A stretch of DNA of 64,000 bases from Lysobacter auxotrophicus. GTDB taxonomy: Bacteria > Pseudomonadota > Gammaproteobacteria > Xanthomonadales > Xanthomonadaceae. Below are positions 44,635-52,843 of the stretch, piece by piece. Each line of letters opens with the position of its first letter. The stretch's first letter is position 1. The stretch covers positions 2,232,001 to 2,296,000 of the forward strand of contig NZ_AP027041.1 in NCBI RefSeq assembly GCF_027924565.1. The letters are read 5' to 3'. Below the pieces are notes generated by a model. It searched no databases, was not told the origin of the DNA, and saw only the letters and a list, made by a program, of their open reading frames with translations. The translations under genes and the position numbers were made by a program.

Positions 44635-45450
44635 TCAATCCGCGTTGCGGCGCGTGCGTGCCGCCGTTTTCGGCAATGCCTTCTTCGATGCGGAAGTCGT
44701 CGCGTGTTGTTCGGGACGTTTCTTCTGCGCCTTCTTCGCCGGTTTGGGCGGCTGCTTCGCGAACTCCCGCAGCGCGTCCTTGCCGATCCACCGGGCACTC
44801 GCCGCATCCGATGCCGCCAGCCGTTTCGCCACGGCGGTCGCTTCGGCACGCCAGTCCGCACGGCGGCCGATCGCGCGCAGCGCCCAGTTCACGCCCTTCT
44901 TCACGAAGTTGCGCTCGTCGGCGGCTTCGCGCTCGATCAACGCCAGGCCATCGGCGTACAACGCTTCGTCTTCGAGCCGCCCGTGCAGCGCAAGGCTGGC
45001 GAGCAGCGCGAAGGCCGCGCGCTTCTGGAATTCGTCGCGACGCGACGACCACTGCACGACCTTGGCGAAGGCATGCGGCGTGCGATCGAACAGCGTGAAG
45101 CACAGCGTGTCGCACACGGCCCAGTTGTCGAAGTCGCGACACCAGCGGTCCATCTGCGCGGGCGTGACGCGCGCGGGTTCGGCGACGTAGGCGGCGAGCA
45201 TGCGCGCTTCGTACACGCCGGTGTCCCATAGCGCATCGGCGAGCGCGTGATCGCGACCGAGCTGCTTCGCCAGCGCCTGGATGTCCTTCATCGACACGCC
45301 CAGCGCGTGGTCGGAAGGAATCGCGAAACGCGCCATGCCATCGCGCGCGGCGTCGGAGGCGTGCGCGCGCAGCCATGCCAGCGCCTGTGTCGTGCGTGCG
45401 TCGATCGATGCCTCGGACGACGGGCTGGCTGGGGAAATGCGCGCGGACAT
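44635..45450 (-). CDS. DNA alkylation repair protein (AlkD-like HEAT-repeat)
   Basis: HEAT-repeat-fold glycosylase-like protein of 271 residues. The AlkD-type N-terminus (LAKQLGRDHALADALWDTGVYEARMLAAYVAEPARVTPAQMDRWCRDFDNWAVCDTLCFTLF) is clear, and RDEFQKRAAFALLASLA, ADERNFVKKGVNWALRAIG continue the repeats. A C-terminal Lys/Pro/Ala-rich tail follows. In characterised homologues it removes N3/N7-alkylated bases, but catalytic residues cannot be confirmed here. Its ATG overlaps the VOC stop. Confidence 0.87.
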   Translation of the reverse strand: MSARISPASPSSEASIDARTTQALAWLRAHASDAARDGMARFAIPSDHALGVSMKDIQALAKQLGRDHALADALWDTGVYEARMLAAYVAEPARVTPAQMDRWCRDFDNWAVCDTLCFTLFDRTPHAFAKVVQWSSRRDEFQKRAAFALLASLALHGRLEDEALYADGLALIEREAADERNFVKKGVNWALRAIGRRADWRAEATAVAKRLAASDAASARWIGKDALREFAKQPPKPAKKAQKKRPEQHATTSASKKALPKTAARTRRNAD

Positions 45451-45827
45451 CAGCCTCTTGCCCCCGTTTTCAACTGATGCAACAGCAGCGAGTTGCCTTC
45501 GCTGTCCACGCACACGGCCATGCGGCACACCGGCGTCACGATGATGTCGCTGCGGAACGTCACGCCCTTGCCTTTCAGGTCGGTGACGAGCGCGTCCAGA
45601 TCCTCCACTTCGAAGCCCACCGTGCCGCCCGCGGCTTCGCTCGGCTTGGACGGCGTGGCGTTGGTCAGCGCGAAACAACCGCCGCCGGGGAGGTCGTACT
45701 CGACCCACCATTGCCCGTCCTGATGGCCGTGCGAACCGCGCGTGAGCCCGAGCGTTCCCTCGTAGAAGGCCAGGGCGCGATCCACGTCGATCACGGGGTA
45801 CATCGTGAAGGCGATCTTCCTGAGCAT
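45450..45827 (-). CDS. VOC-superfamily glyoxalase/dioxygenase-like protein
   Basis: Small metalloenzyme-fold protein of 125 residues with the beta-alpha-beta-beta-beta pattern of glyoxalase I-like proteins (AFTMYPVIDVDRALAFYEGTLGLTRG... VEVEDLDALVTDLKGKGVTF... CVDSEGNSLLLHQL). The His and Glu metal ligands are only partly recognisable. The substrate is unknown. It is coupled to the AlkD-like gene (TGATG overlap). Confidence 0.88.
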   Translation of the reverse strand: MLRKIAFTMYPVIDVDRALAFYEGTLGLTRGSHGHQDGQWWVEYDLPGGGCFALTNATPSKPSEAAGGTVGFEVEDLDALVTDLKGKGVTFRSDIIVTPVCRMAVCVDSEGNSLLLHQLKTGARG

Positions 45828-45924
45828 GACGGCGCTCCCTGCGGTGGATTGCGCTCGTTTATCGGCCGCCCGATGCGTGCGTCAAGGGGCCGCAGCGGCC
45901 AGCCGACAGGCGGGTCGCGCCCGC

Positions 45925-46410
45925 TCAGCGATGACGCAGTGCGCGCCGCGCGAACAGCACGCAGACCACCCCGAAGAGCATGTGCGCGAGCACCGAGTAC
46001 GCGATCCAGTCAGGGTGCGCGAACGACGGCGAACGCCCGACGCGCGACAACGGCATCACCACGAAATTCATCACGATGTACAGCACCACGCCGTACAGCA
46101 CGCCGAGCACCACCGGCCGCGAGAGCAGCGACGGATGGCGCCGAGCGACGAGCGTGTAGATCGCCACGAAGGCCGTCGCCATCAGCACATGCAACACGGC
46201 GCCGAGCGCGGCCGATTGCGTGCCGCCCGTGTAGCTCGCCTGCCCCAGCACGCCGACCGCGATGGTCTGGAAGCAGCGCCTTAAACCTTCCGCGTCCCAC
46301 GAGAACCATAGGGTCGTGGCGAAGATGAAGTCGCCCAGGGCGACCAGCAGGCCGCCGATCACGACGGGGATCCAGACGATGCGCGGTGCGAACGGACGGA
46401 CGGAGGACAT
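45925..46410 (-). CDS. Four-helix inner-membrane protein, function unknown
   Basis: Membrane protein of 161 residues with four hydrophobic stretches (IVWIPVVIGGLLVALGDFIFATTLWF, ALGAVLHVLMATAFVAIYTLVA, VVLGVLYGVVLYIVMNFVVMP, IAYSVLAHMLFGVVCVLFA). I start at 46410 (GGAG about 8 bases upstream). It is divergent from the BlaI-like gene and may share its operator region. I cannot assign a family with confidence. Confidence 0.68.
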   Translation of the reverse strand: MSSVRPFAPRIVWIPVVIGGLLVALGDFIFATTLWFSWDAEGLRRCFQTIAVGVLGQASYTGGTQSAALGAVLHVLMATAFVAIYTLVARRHPSLLSRPVVLGVLYGVVLYIVMNFVVMPLSRVGRSPSFAHPDWIAYSVLAHMLFGVVCVLFARRALRHR

Positions 46411-46482
46411 CGCGAGGCTCCCGGTGGCGCGGCGGGCCCATCCTAGAGATCCGCGGGCCGCGGCGCCCATGACTTTCGTCAT

Positions 46483-46510
46483 AGACAAAACAGTCTAGAC
46501 AAAGTGTTCT
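46483..46510 (+). promoter_or_regulatory. Tandem BlaI-type operators
   Basis: Two adjoining 14-bp copies: AGACAAAACAGTCT (46483-46496) and AGACAAAGTGTTCT (46497-46510), the first a perfect AGAC-N6-GTCT palindrome and the second matching it at 10 of 14 positions. A separate ATGAC-TTTC-GTCAT palindrome (46469-46482) adjoins them. They end 2 bases before the BlaI-like ATG and lie between it and the divergent membrane gene. Confidence 0.6.
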
Positions 46511-46512
46511 AG

Positions 46513-46971
46513 ATGGATCAGCATCCCCACACGCTCTCCTTCAAGCCCGCCATGACCCGCAAGTCCGCCAAGCCGCCCAAGCCCACCGCCGCCGAACTGG
46601 ACCTGCTCCGGGCGATCTGGCGCCTGGGCCCCTCGACCGTGAAGGACGTGCACCAGGCGCGGCTCGCCGAACGCCCGGACGCCACCTACGCCACGGTGCT
46701 TCGCCTGATGCAGGTGATGCACGCCAAGGGGCTGCTCACGCGCGACGAAAGCCAGCGCTCGCACGTCTACGCCGCCGCGCACGCGCAGGACGCGTTGCAG
46801 ACCAACCTGCTGCGCGACCTGATCCAGAAGGCGTTTTCCGGTTCGGGCAAGGCGCTGGTCATGGCGGCGTTGAACGAGCACGTGAGCGAAAAGGAGCGCG
46901 AGGAAATCCGCCAGCTCCTCAAGGACGAATCCTCCAACGACGCACGCGGCACGGAGCATCGCGATGACTGA
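46513..46971 (+). CDS. BlaI/MecI-family repressor
   Basis: Winged-helix repressor of 152 residues: TAAELDLLRAIWRLGPSTVKDVHQARLAERPDATYATVLRLMQVMHAKGLLTRDESQRSHVYAAA, then a dimerisation helix (LLRDLIQKAFSGSGKALVMAALNEHVSEKEREEIRQLL). In classical systems BlaR1 triggers its cleavage. The start may instead be ATG 46552, which better matches family N-termini, since no ribosome site precedes either. It overlaps the BlaR1-like gene by 8 bases. Confidence 0.92.
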   Translation: MDQHPHTLSFKPAMTRKSAKPPKPTAAELDLLRAIWRLGPSTVKDVHQARLAERPDATYATVLRLMQVMHAKGLLTRDESQRSHVYAAAHAQDALQTNLLRDLIQKAFSGSGKALVMAALNEHVSEKEREEIRQLLKDESSNDARGTEHRDD

Positions 46972-48859
46972 CTTTCTGGCCCTGCTGGTTCCGGCGCTCG
47001 GCCGCGCCCTGCTCCACTTCCTCTGGCAAGGCGCGCTCATCGGGCTGCTTGCGGCGATCGCGCTGCACCTGCTGCGCGACGCGCGACCGCAGGCACGTTA
47101 CGCGGTCGCGTGCTCGGCACTGCTGCTGTGCGCGCTGGTGCCGGGCGCCTATGTGATCGCGCAACTGTGGACGCCGGCGTCGGCCGATGCCGCAGCGGCG
47201 ACGGCGGATGTCGTGCGCATCACCGGCGTTGCGATCGTCACCAGCAGCATCGCGGCCGACGCGTCCTCGCGCCTGGACGCCGCGCTGCCGACGATCGTCC
47301 TGTTGTGGGCCGCGGGCGCCGGCGCGCTGTCGCTGCGCATGGCGGCGGGTTGGCTGTGGATCCAGCGGCTGCGCGCGACGCCGCAATCGTCGGCGCATCG
47401 GCAGTGGCAAACGCGCCTGGATGCGCTGGCGCAGCGGTTCGGGCTGCGTCGCGCCGTCGCGCTGCGGATCGTGGAATCGCTGTCCTCCCCGGTGTCCGCC
47501 GGCTGGTGGCGTCCGGTCGTGCTGGTGCCGGCGGGGCTGCTCACGCGGATGCCGGCGGATCTGATCGAAGCGCTGCTCGCGCACGAACTGGCGCACGTGC
47601 GTCGCCACGACTACCTCGTGAACCTGCTGCAGAACCTCGCCGAGGCGCTGCTCTTCTACCACCCGGTGACGTGGTGGCTGTCGCGTCGCATCCGCGACGA
47701 GCGCGAGCACATCGCCGACCGCCTCGCCGCCGATATCACCGGACAGCCGCGTCGGCTCGCGCTGGCGCTGTCCGAACTGGCGGAGTGGTCGTGCAGCCAC
47801 GCCGCCGCTCCTTTCACGCCCGCCCTCGCGCAAGCCGCCCATGGAGGCCATCTGATGTCCCGCATCGAACAACTCGTCCGTCCCGGCGCGCGCCCCGTGC
47901 GCGGCGGCGTCGCCCTGCCGCTGGTCGGCGTCGCCATCGCGTGCCTGGCGTTCTACGCGCACGCGCAGATCGGCCAGGACGGCAAGCCCACGGCCGCCAC
48001 CGCGGCGCAGGCCACCGCCGACGCAGCCAGCCGGGCGAAGCCGATCGCGCAGTCGCAGCCCGCGCCGAAGGCCGCGCCGGCGAAGACGCAGGTGCGCACG
48101 ATGCGCCTCACGCGCGACGATCGCGATGCCTACGCGCTCGTCAGCAAGGACCGCGACGGTATCCGCATGTCGGGTTCCACCGATGACCTTCCCGAGATCG
48201 AGAGCGCCCGCCGCAGCCTGACCAACCAGGACTTCGTCTGGTTCCGTCGCGGCGGCAAGGCGTACGTGGTGTCCGACGCCGAGACGATGGCGAAGGTGCG
48301 CGACGCATGGCGCGACAGCGATCGGATCGGCGCGCAGATGAAGACGCTTGGCGACCAGATGGAAGTCCATGGCGACCGCATGGAAGCCCTGGGTGCGCAG
48401 ATGGAAAAGCTGTCCGAGCAGGCCGATGACGATGCCGCGATGAATGCCGCGTCGCGTCGCATGGAACGGCTGGCCGACCAGCAGAGCGCGCTGGCCGAGC
48501 GGCAGGCGGAGATCGCCTCGCAGATGGCGAGCGCGGACGGGGCCGGTCGCGATCGCCTCGAAGCCACGATGGACGACCTGGGTCGGCAGATGGACGAACT
48601 CGGCAAGCAGATGGATGCGCAGAGCCGCGTGATCGAGCAGCGCAGCGCGGCGCTTGCCGCGAACCAGGCGCCGATGGAAGCGCTGAGCCGCCAGATGGAC
48701 GAGGCCGGCAAGCCGATGGACGCCTTGGGCCGTCAGATGGATGCGCTGGGTAAGCAGCAGGAAAAGATCATCGACGAAGCCGAACGCAAGACGCACGCGT
48801 TGCTCGACAGCGCGATCGCGCGGGGATTGGCGCGGCCGATGCCGTTGTCGGCGCAGTAG
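46964..48859 (+). CDS. BlaR1-like M56 metallopeptidase with long coiled-coil C-terminus
   Basis: Membrane metallopeptidase of 631 residues. Multiple N-terminal helices precede the zinc motif LLAHELAHVRRHD (HELAH at 207-211) and REHIADRLAA. The cleavage-type architecture of BlaR1 is complete through about residue 340. Where BlaR1 would have a penicillin-binding sensor, this protein has an Ala/Pro-rich linker and then about 170 residues of QMxxLGxQM-type coiled coil (QMKTLGDQMEVHGDRME... QMDELGKQMDAQSR... QMDALGKQQEKI). So it senses something other than beta-lactam, possibly through coiled-coil contacts. Confidence 0.9.
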   Translation: MTDFLALLVPALGRALLHFLWQGALIGLLAAIALHLLRDARPQARYAVACSALLLCALVPGAYVIAQLWTPASADAAAATADVVRITGVAIVTSSIAADASSRLDAALPTIVLLWAAGAGALSLRMAAGWLWIQRLRATPQSSAHRQWQTRLDALAQRFGLRRAVALRIVESLSSPVSAGWWRPVVLVPAGLLTRMPADLIEALLAHELAHVRRHDYLVNLLQNLAEALLFYHPVTWWLSRRIRDEREHIADRLAADITGQPRRLALALSELAEWSCSHAAAPFTPALAQAAHGGHLMSRIEQLVRPGARPVRGGVALPLVGVAIACLAFYAHAQIGQDGKPTAATAAQATADAASRAKPIAQSQPAPKAAPAKTQVRTMRLTRDDRDAYALVSKDRDGIRMSGSTDDLPEIESARRSLTNQDFVWFRRGGKAYVVSDAETMAKVRDAWRDSDRIGAQMKTLGDQMEVHGDRMEALGAQMEKLSEQADDDAAMNAASRRMERLADQQSALAERQAEIASQMASADGAGRDRLEATMDDLGRQMDELGKQMDAQSRVIEQRSAALAANQAPMEALSRQMDEAGKPMDALGRQMDALGKQQEKIIDEAERKTHALLDSAIARGLARPMPLSAQ

Positions 48860-49540
48860 TTTGCTGCCGTAGCCGATCCTGACGCGGTGCAAGCAGAGGC
48901 GGCCGCGTTAGCCCCTCTCCCGCCGGGAGAGGGGTTGGGGTGAGGGTCGGGTCGTGCGGTGCGGTGATGCGTGTGATGCCTCCCGCTTGTTCGCGCGAAG
49001 ATCAAGATAGGTTCCAGCTTTCGCTGGAATGACGGTGATGTAGTCGATGTCGTGACGGCCTGGGATCGAGCCCCTCTCCCGCCGGGAGAGGGGTTGGGGT
49101 GAGGGGCGGGACATGCTGTGCGGTGATGCGCCTGATCGCTCCCGCTTGTTCGCGAAGAGATGGGTTCCAGCTTTCGCTGGAATGACGGTGATGATGCGGA
49201 TGCCGTGACGGCCTGGATCCCCGCCTTCGCGGGGATGACGGGTGATGTGGCACATGCGCAGGCCGCCGCTTTAGCCCTGACCGGCCATCCATGACCGGGC
49301 TTTCGGCAGGCCACGCGGCAGTGCCGCTTTGCACCGCCTTCCTTTGACGAAGCGCCGCCCTCCATGGCGAAACGTCGCCGCTTCGGAGCGCCCTGCCCGG
49401 CCCTCCATGGCCGGGCTTTCGCCAGGCCACGCGGCAGTGCCGCGTAAGCGGCCTGCCTCAACCTTCCCACCTGTCCCCTTTCGGGCCCTGGCTGCGTTTC
49501 TTTCGAACGGTGGCCCGGTGCGCGCTTCGCACGCCGGCGC
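48860..49540. repeat. Repeat-rich intergenic region
   Basis: No gene is seen. 48909-48950 and 49071-49110 hold CCCCTCTCC-CGCC-GGGAGAGGGGTTGGGGTGAGGG. 49009-49034 and 49163-49190 hold GGTTCCAGC-TTTC-GCTGGAATGACG. 49211-49242 holds GGATCCCCG-CCTTCG-CGGGGATGACG. 49264-49460 holds two copies of a CGGCCATCCATG-CCGGGCTTTCG-CAGGCCACGCGGCAGTGCCGC sequence. The GMC gene follows without a clear promoter. Confidence 0.72.
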
Positions 49541-51235
49541 ATGAAACGTTTCCCAGGGGCTGCACATTTGATCTTCGATTACCGGAATGCGTCCTCGCCG
49601 GCCGACATCGACGCGGACATCTGCATCATCGGCGCCGGCGCCGCGGGGCTCGCGATCGCCTGGGCGTTCCTCGGCACGCAGGCGTCGGTGTGCGTGATCG
49701 AGAGCGGCGGGCTCACCGCCGACGAGCGTTACCAGGCGCTGCTGGAAGGCCATTCCGTCGGCGAGCCGCCGTTCGATCCGGGTGCGTCGCGGCTGCGCGC
49801 GTTCGGCGGTACGTGCAACTATTGGGGCCGCGGCTGCATTCCGCTGGCCAACCTCGCGCCGCGCGACTGGGTGCCGCACAGCGGCTGGCCGATCGGATTC
49901 GACGACCTGGAACCGCACTACCGCAAGGCGCGCACGTTCTGCGGGCTGGACCAGCACGACTTCGGCGAGGACACCTTCCTCACACCCTTCTCGCGCGCGC
50001 CGCTGGAATTCGAAGGCGATGCGCTGGTGCACAAGACCTTCGCGTCGAGCCCGATGATCTTCGGCCACGCCTACCACGACGTGTTCGAGCGCGCGGAAAA
50101 CATCACCGTGCTGCTGCACGCCAACCTGATCGAACTCGATGCGGTCGAATCGGCGCAGGCCGTGCGGCATGCGCGCATCGGCACGCTCGACGGCCGACGC
50201 GGCACCGTGCGCGCGCGCCACTACGTGCTCGCGTGCGGCGGGATCGAGAACGCGCGCCTGCTGCTGTCCTCCAATTCCACCATCGCGCAGGGCCTGGGCA
50301 ATGCGCACGATCTGGTGGGCCGCTATTTCATGGACCATCCCAGCGGCAAGCTCGGCACGCTGTTCGCCGACGACCCGCGCATGCTGACGCGTCCTTACGA
50401 TCGCAACGTGCCCAAGGGCCGGCCGCAGGCGCATCCGGAGATCTGCCTGTCCGACGAAGCGCAGCGCCGGCACCGCATCCTCAGCGGTCGCGTGCGGCCG
50501 TTCGCATTCGAGGAACCGGTGCCCGAAGGTTTGCAGGCGCTGCGCGACCTGCGCGCGGCGATCCGCGCGCGTCGCGGCAACGAGAACTGGGCGATCAAGG
50601 CGCGCGTGTGCGGACGTCGCAACGGCGAGCCCGATTACATCGCCAAGTCGATGCCGACCGAGGACATCCGTTCGCTCACGCTGCGTGCCGGGCTCAATGC
50701 GGGCGACATCGCGAAGGCCGTCGGTCGCAAGCTCACCCGCAAGCCGACGGTGCGCACCGAGCGCGTCGACCTCATCGGCTATTTCGAACAGGTGCCCAAC
50801 CACGACAGCCGCATCACGCTCGGCGACGAGCGCGACGCGATGGGGCTACGCAAGGTGAACGTCGACTGGCGCCTGACGGAGCTGGATCGCCATACCTATC
50901 GCACGGCGGCGACGCTGTTCGGCGGCGAACTGGCGCGCGCGTGCAACGGGCGCTTCCAGGCCGAACCGTGGCTGGAGGAAAACGGCGGCATACCGCAGGT
51001 GTTCGGCACCTCGCACCACATGGGCACCACGCGCATGGCCGACAGCGCCCGCGACGGCGTCGTCGACCGGCACTGCCAGGTGCACGGCGTGGACAACCTG
51101 CACATCGCCGGCAGTTCGGTGTTCCCGACGGGAAGCTGGGCATTCCCGACCTTCACCATCATCGCGCTGAGCCTGCGCCTTGCCGAACAGCTGCGTGTGC
51201 GGCTGGAACAGGCCACGCCGCTGCTGGGAATCTGA
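49541..51235 (+). CDS. GMC-family FAD-dependent oxidoreductase
   Basis: Flavoprotein of 564 residues. FAD loop DADICIIGAGAAGLAIAWAFLGTQASVCVIESGGLTADERYQ and the core RLRAFGGTCNYWGRGCIPLANLAPRDWVP are the GMC signature. Near the end, TSHHMGTTRMADSARDGVVDRHCQVHGVDNLHIAGSSVFPTGSWAFPTFTIIALSLRLAEQL completes the domain. It belongs to the group without a signal peptide. The substrate alcohol is unknown. The TPR gene and methyltransferase downstream on the same strand are not tightly linked. Confidence 0.93.
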   Translation: MKRFPGAAHLIFDYRNASSPADIDADICIIGAGAAGLAIAWAFLGTQASVCVIESGGLTADERYQALLEGHSVGEPPFDPGASRLRAFGGTCNYWGRGCIPLANLAPRDWVPHSGWPIGFDDLEPHYRKARTFCGLDQHDFGEDTFLTPFSRAPLEFEGDALVHKTFASSPMIFGHAYHDVFERAENITVLLHANLIELDAVESAQAVRHARIGTLDGRRGTVRARHYVLACGGIENARLLLSSNSTIAQGLGNAHDLVGRYFMDHPSGKLGTLFADDPRMLTRPYDRNVPKGRPQAHPEICLSDEAQRRHRILSGRVRPFAFEEPVPEGLQALRDLRAAIRARRGNENWAIKARVCGRRNGEPDYIAKSMPTEDIRSLTLRAGLNAGDIAKAVGRKLTRKPTVRTERVDLIGYFEQVPNHDSRITLGDERDAMGLRKVNVDWRLTELDRHTYRTAATLFGGELARACNGRFQAEPWLEENGGIPQVFGTSHHMGTTRMADSARDGVVDRHCQVHGVDNLHIAGSSVFPTGSWAFPTFTIIALSLRLAEQLRVRLEQATPLLGI

Positions 51236-51259
51236 GCGCGCGCGAAGCCTCGCCAAGCC

Positions 51260-51526
51260 TCAGCGCAGTTGCGAATCCTTGCTCCCGCGACGGTTGTAGC
51301 CGCTGAAGGCGGCCTCTTCCGCGTCGTGCGCTTCCTGGCAGGCGATGCACAGGCGCACGCCAGGAACGGCGTCGCGGCGGGCCTGCGGGATCTCGACGCC
51401 GCATTCCTCGCAATGCGTCAGTCCGGGGCCCTGCGGCAGCTTGCTGCGGGCGCGCTGGATGCCGTCCTTCACGGTCGCGTCGATCTGGTCCTGTACGGCG
51501 CCATCGCCTGCCCAACCGGTGGCCAT
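51260..51526 (-). CDS. DksA/TraR-family C4 zinc-finger protein
   Basis: Short regulator of 88 residues with CEECGVEIPQARRDAVPGVRLCIACQEAHDAEEAA, giving the four-Cys finger of DksA/TraR, and the hydrophilic helix VQDQIDATVKDGIQRARSKLPQGPGLTH at the front. It lacks the long coiled-coil arm of DksA, so it is TraR- or YbiI-like. A perfect AGGAGG ribosome site lies 7 bases before the ATG. It probably binds the RNA polymerase secondary channel. Confidence 0.9.
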   Translation of the reverse strand: MATGWAGDGAVQDQIDATVKDGIQRARSKLPQGPGLTHCEECGVEIPQARRDAVPGVRLCIACQEAHDAEEAAFSGYNRRGSKDSQLR

Positions 51527-51672
51527 GTTCGATCCTCCTGCGTGACTCGTCCCGAAGGATAGCGCCGGGGGCCTGAACTCCCCGCGCACGCGTCCACACG
51601 CGCTTTCCGCACGCAGGAATAGACTGGCGCAAAGGCGTTCAGGCGGCCCACGGGACCGCAAGGCGTTCGTCG

Positions 51673-52773
51673 ATGCGCAGCATGGTTGTCGCGCTGTTCC
51701 TCGCATTCGCATGCCAAGCGGGCTTGGCCCAGCCGGCGACGGTCGGGAGTGTTCCGGTCGCAGGCGACGATTACGAAATCGCACCGGCCAGCGAAGTCAT
51801 GGCCCTGCCCGCGTCGCTGCGCGAGCGCGTGCAGCGCGAGATCCTCCACGACAATCCCGGCCCGCACGAGCGCCTGGAACGGCTGGGCGTCTTCCTGTTC
51901 TCGCCCGACGGTCTGGGCATGACGTACGTGGAAACGGCGAACCTCACCGTCGCGCAGGCGTACGAGGCGCGCAGCGCGAACTGCCTCAGCTTCACGATGC
52001 TGTTCCTCGCGCTGGCGAAGGAAACCGGACTGGACGCGGCCCCGCAGGAGATCGAGCAGATCCTCGGTTTCCGCCAGGCCGACGGCACGCTGTACCTGAG
52101 CAACCACGTCAACGCGATCGTGCGCATGGGCGTGCGTCGCTACACGGTGGATGTCGCCGGCGACCAGATCATCCCGCGCGATCCGCCGCAACCGATCACC
52201 ATCGAACGCCTCATCGCGCACTACTACAACAACCTCGCCGTCGATCGCCTCGCCGCCGCCGACTACCCCGCGGCGCTGGCACTGCTGGAGCGCGCGCTCG
52301 TACTGGATCCCGGTTACGCGGGGTACTGGAGCAACGCCGGCGTCGTGCGCACGCGCAATGGCGATCCGCGCGGCGGCGAGCGCGATTATCGCCACGCGCT
52401 CGAGCTGGAACCGGACAACACCAACGCCCTGTTTAACCTCGCCGGCCTCGCCGCGCGCATGGGCGATCGCCCGCTGGAGGCGCAGTACCGCAAGCGGCTC
52501 GCGCGCATCCAGCGCAACGATCCCTTCCACGCCTTCGTGCAGGCGGTGAACGCGGAAAACGCCGGCGACCTGGCGCGTGCGACGCGCTTCTACCGCCGCG
52601 CCATCGAACTGCAGCCGCAGGAGCACCGGTTCCATTCGGCCCTCGCGAACGCCTACCTGAAGGCGGGAAAGACCTCGCTCGCGATCCGCTCGCTGGCCCG
52701 CGCACAGGCGCTCAGCAACGGCGACACCCGGGCGGCGTACAGCGAACGCCTCGACGCCCTACGCGCCCGCTGA
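51673..52773 (+). CDS. Exported transglutaminase-like and TPR protein
   Basis: Exported protein of 366 residues with a Sec signal (VVALFLAFACQAGLAQ). The front half has the papain-like Cys region EARSANCLSFTMLFLALAKETGLDA and a VNAIVRMGVRRYTVDVAG segment, so a transglutaminase-like domain is likely, with Cys visible. Residues 195-355 hold tetratricopeptide repeats (LLERALVLDPGYAGYWSNAGVVRT; HALELEPDNTNALFNLAGLAARMGD; FYRRAIELQPQEHRFHSALANAYLKAGKT). Function unknown. It probably serves as an assembly scaffold or protease-like periplasmic protein. Confidence 0.85.
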   Translation: MRSMVVALFLAFACQAGLAQPATVGSVPVAGDDYEIAPASEVMALPASLRERVQREILHDNPGPHERLERLGVFLFSPDGLGMTYVETANLTVAQAYEARSANCLSFTMLFLALAKETGLDAAPQEIEQILGFRQADGTLYLSNHVNAIVRMGVRRYTVDVAGDQIIPRDPPQPITIERLIAHYYNNLAVDRLAAADYPAALALLERALVLDPGYAGYWSNAGVVRTRNGDPRGGERDYRHALELEPDNTNALFNLAGLAARMGDRPLEAQYRKRLARIQRNDPFHAFVQAVNAENAGDLARATRFYRRAIELQPQEHRFHSALANAYLKAGKTSLAIRSLARAQALSNGDTRAAYSERLDALRAR

Positions 52774-52843
52774 CCGCCGGTCGCGTCCCCTTTTTTGCGG
52801 ATAACGCGTTTGCTTAGTCCAGGACGAATGGAGGGGGACGCCC

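Noticed and set aside
46964-48859. Beta-lactam sensor BlaR1
   Set aside because: No penicillin-binding domain motif follows the peptidase domain; a coiled coil takes its place.
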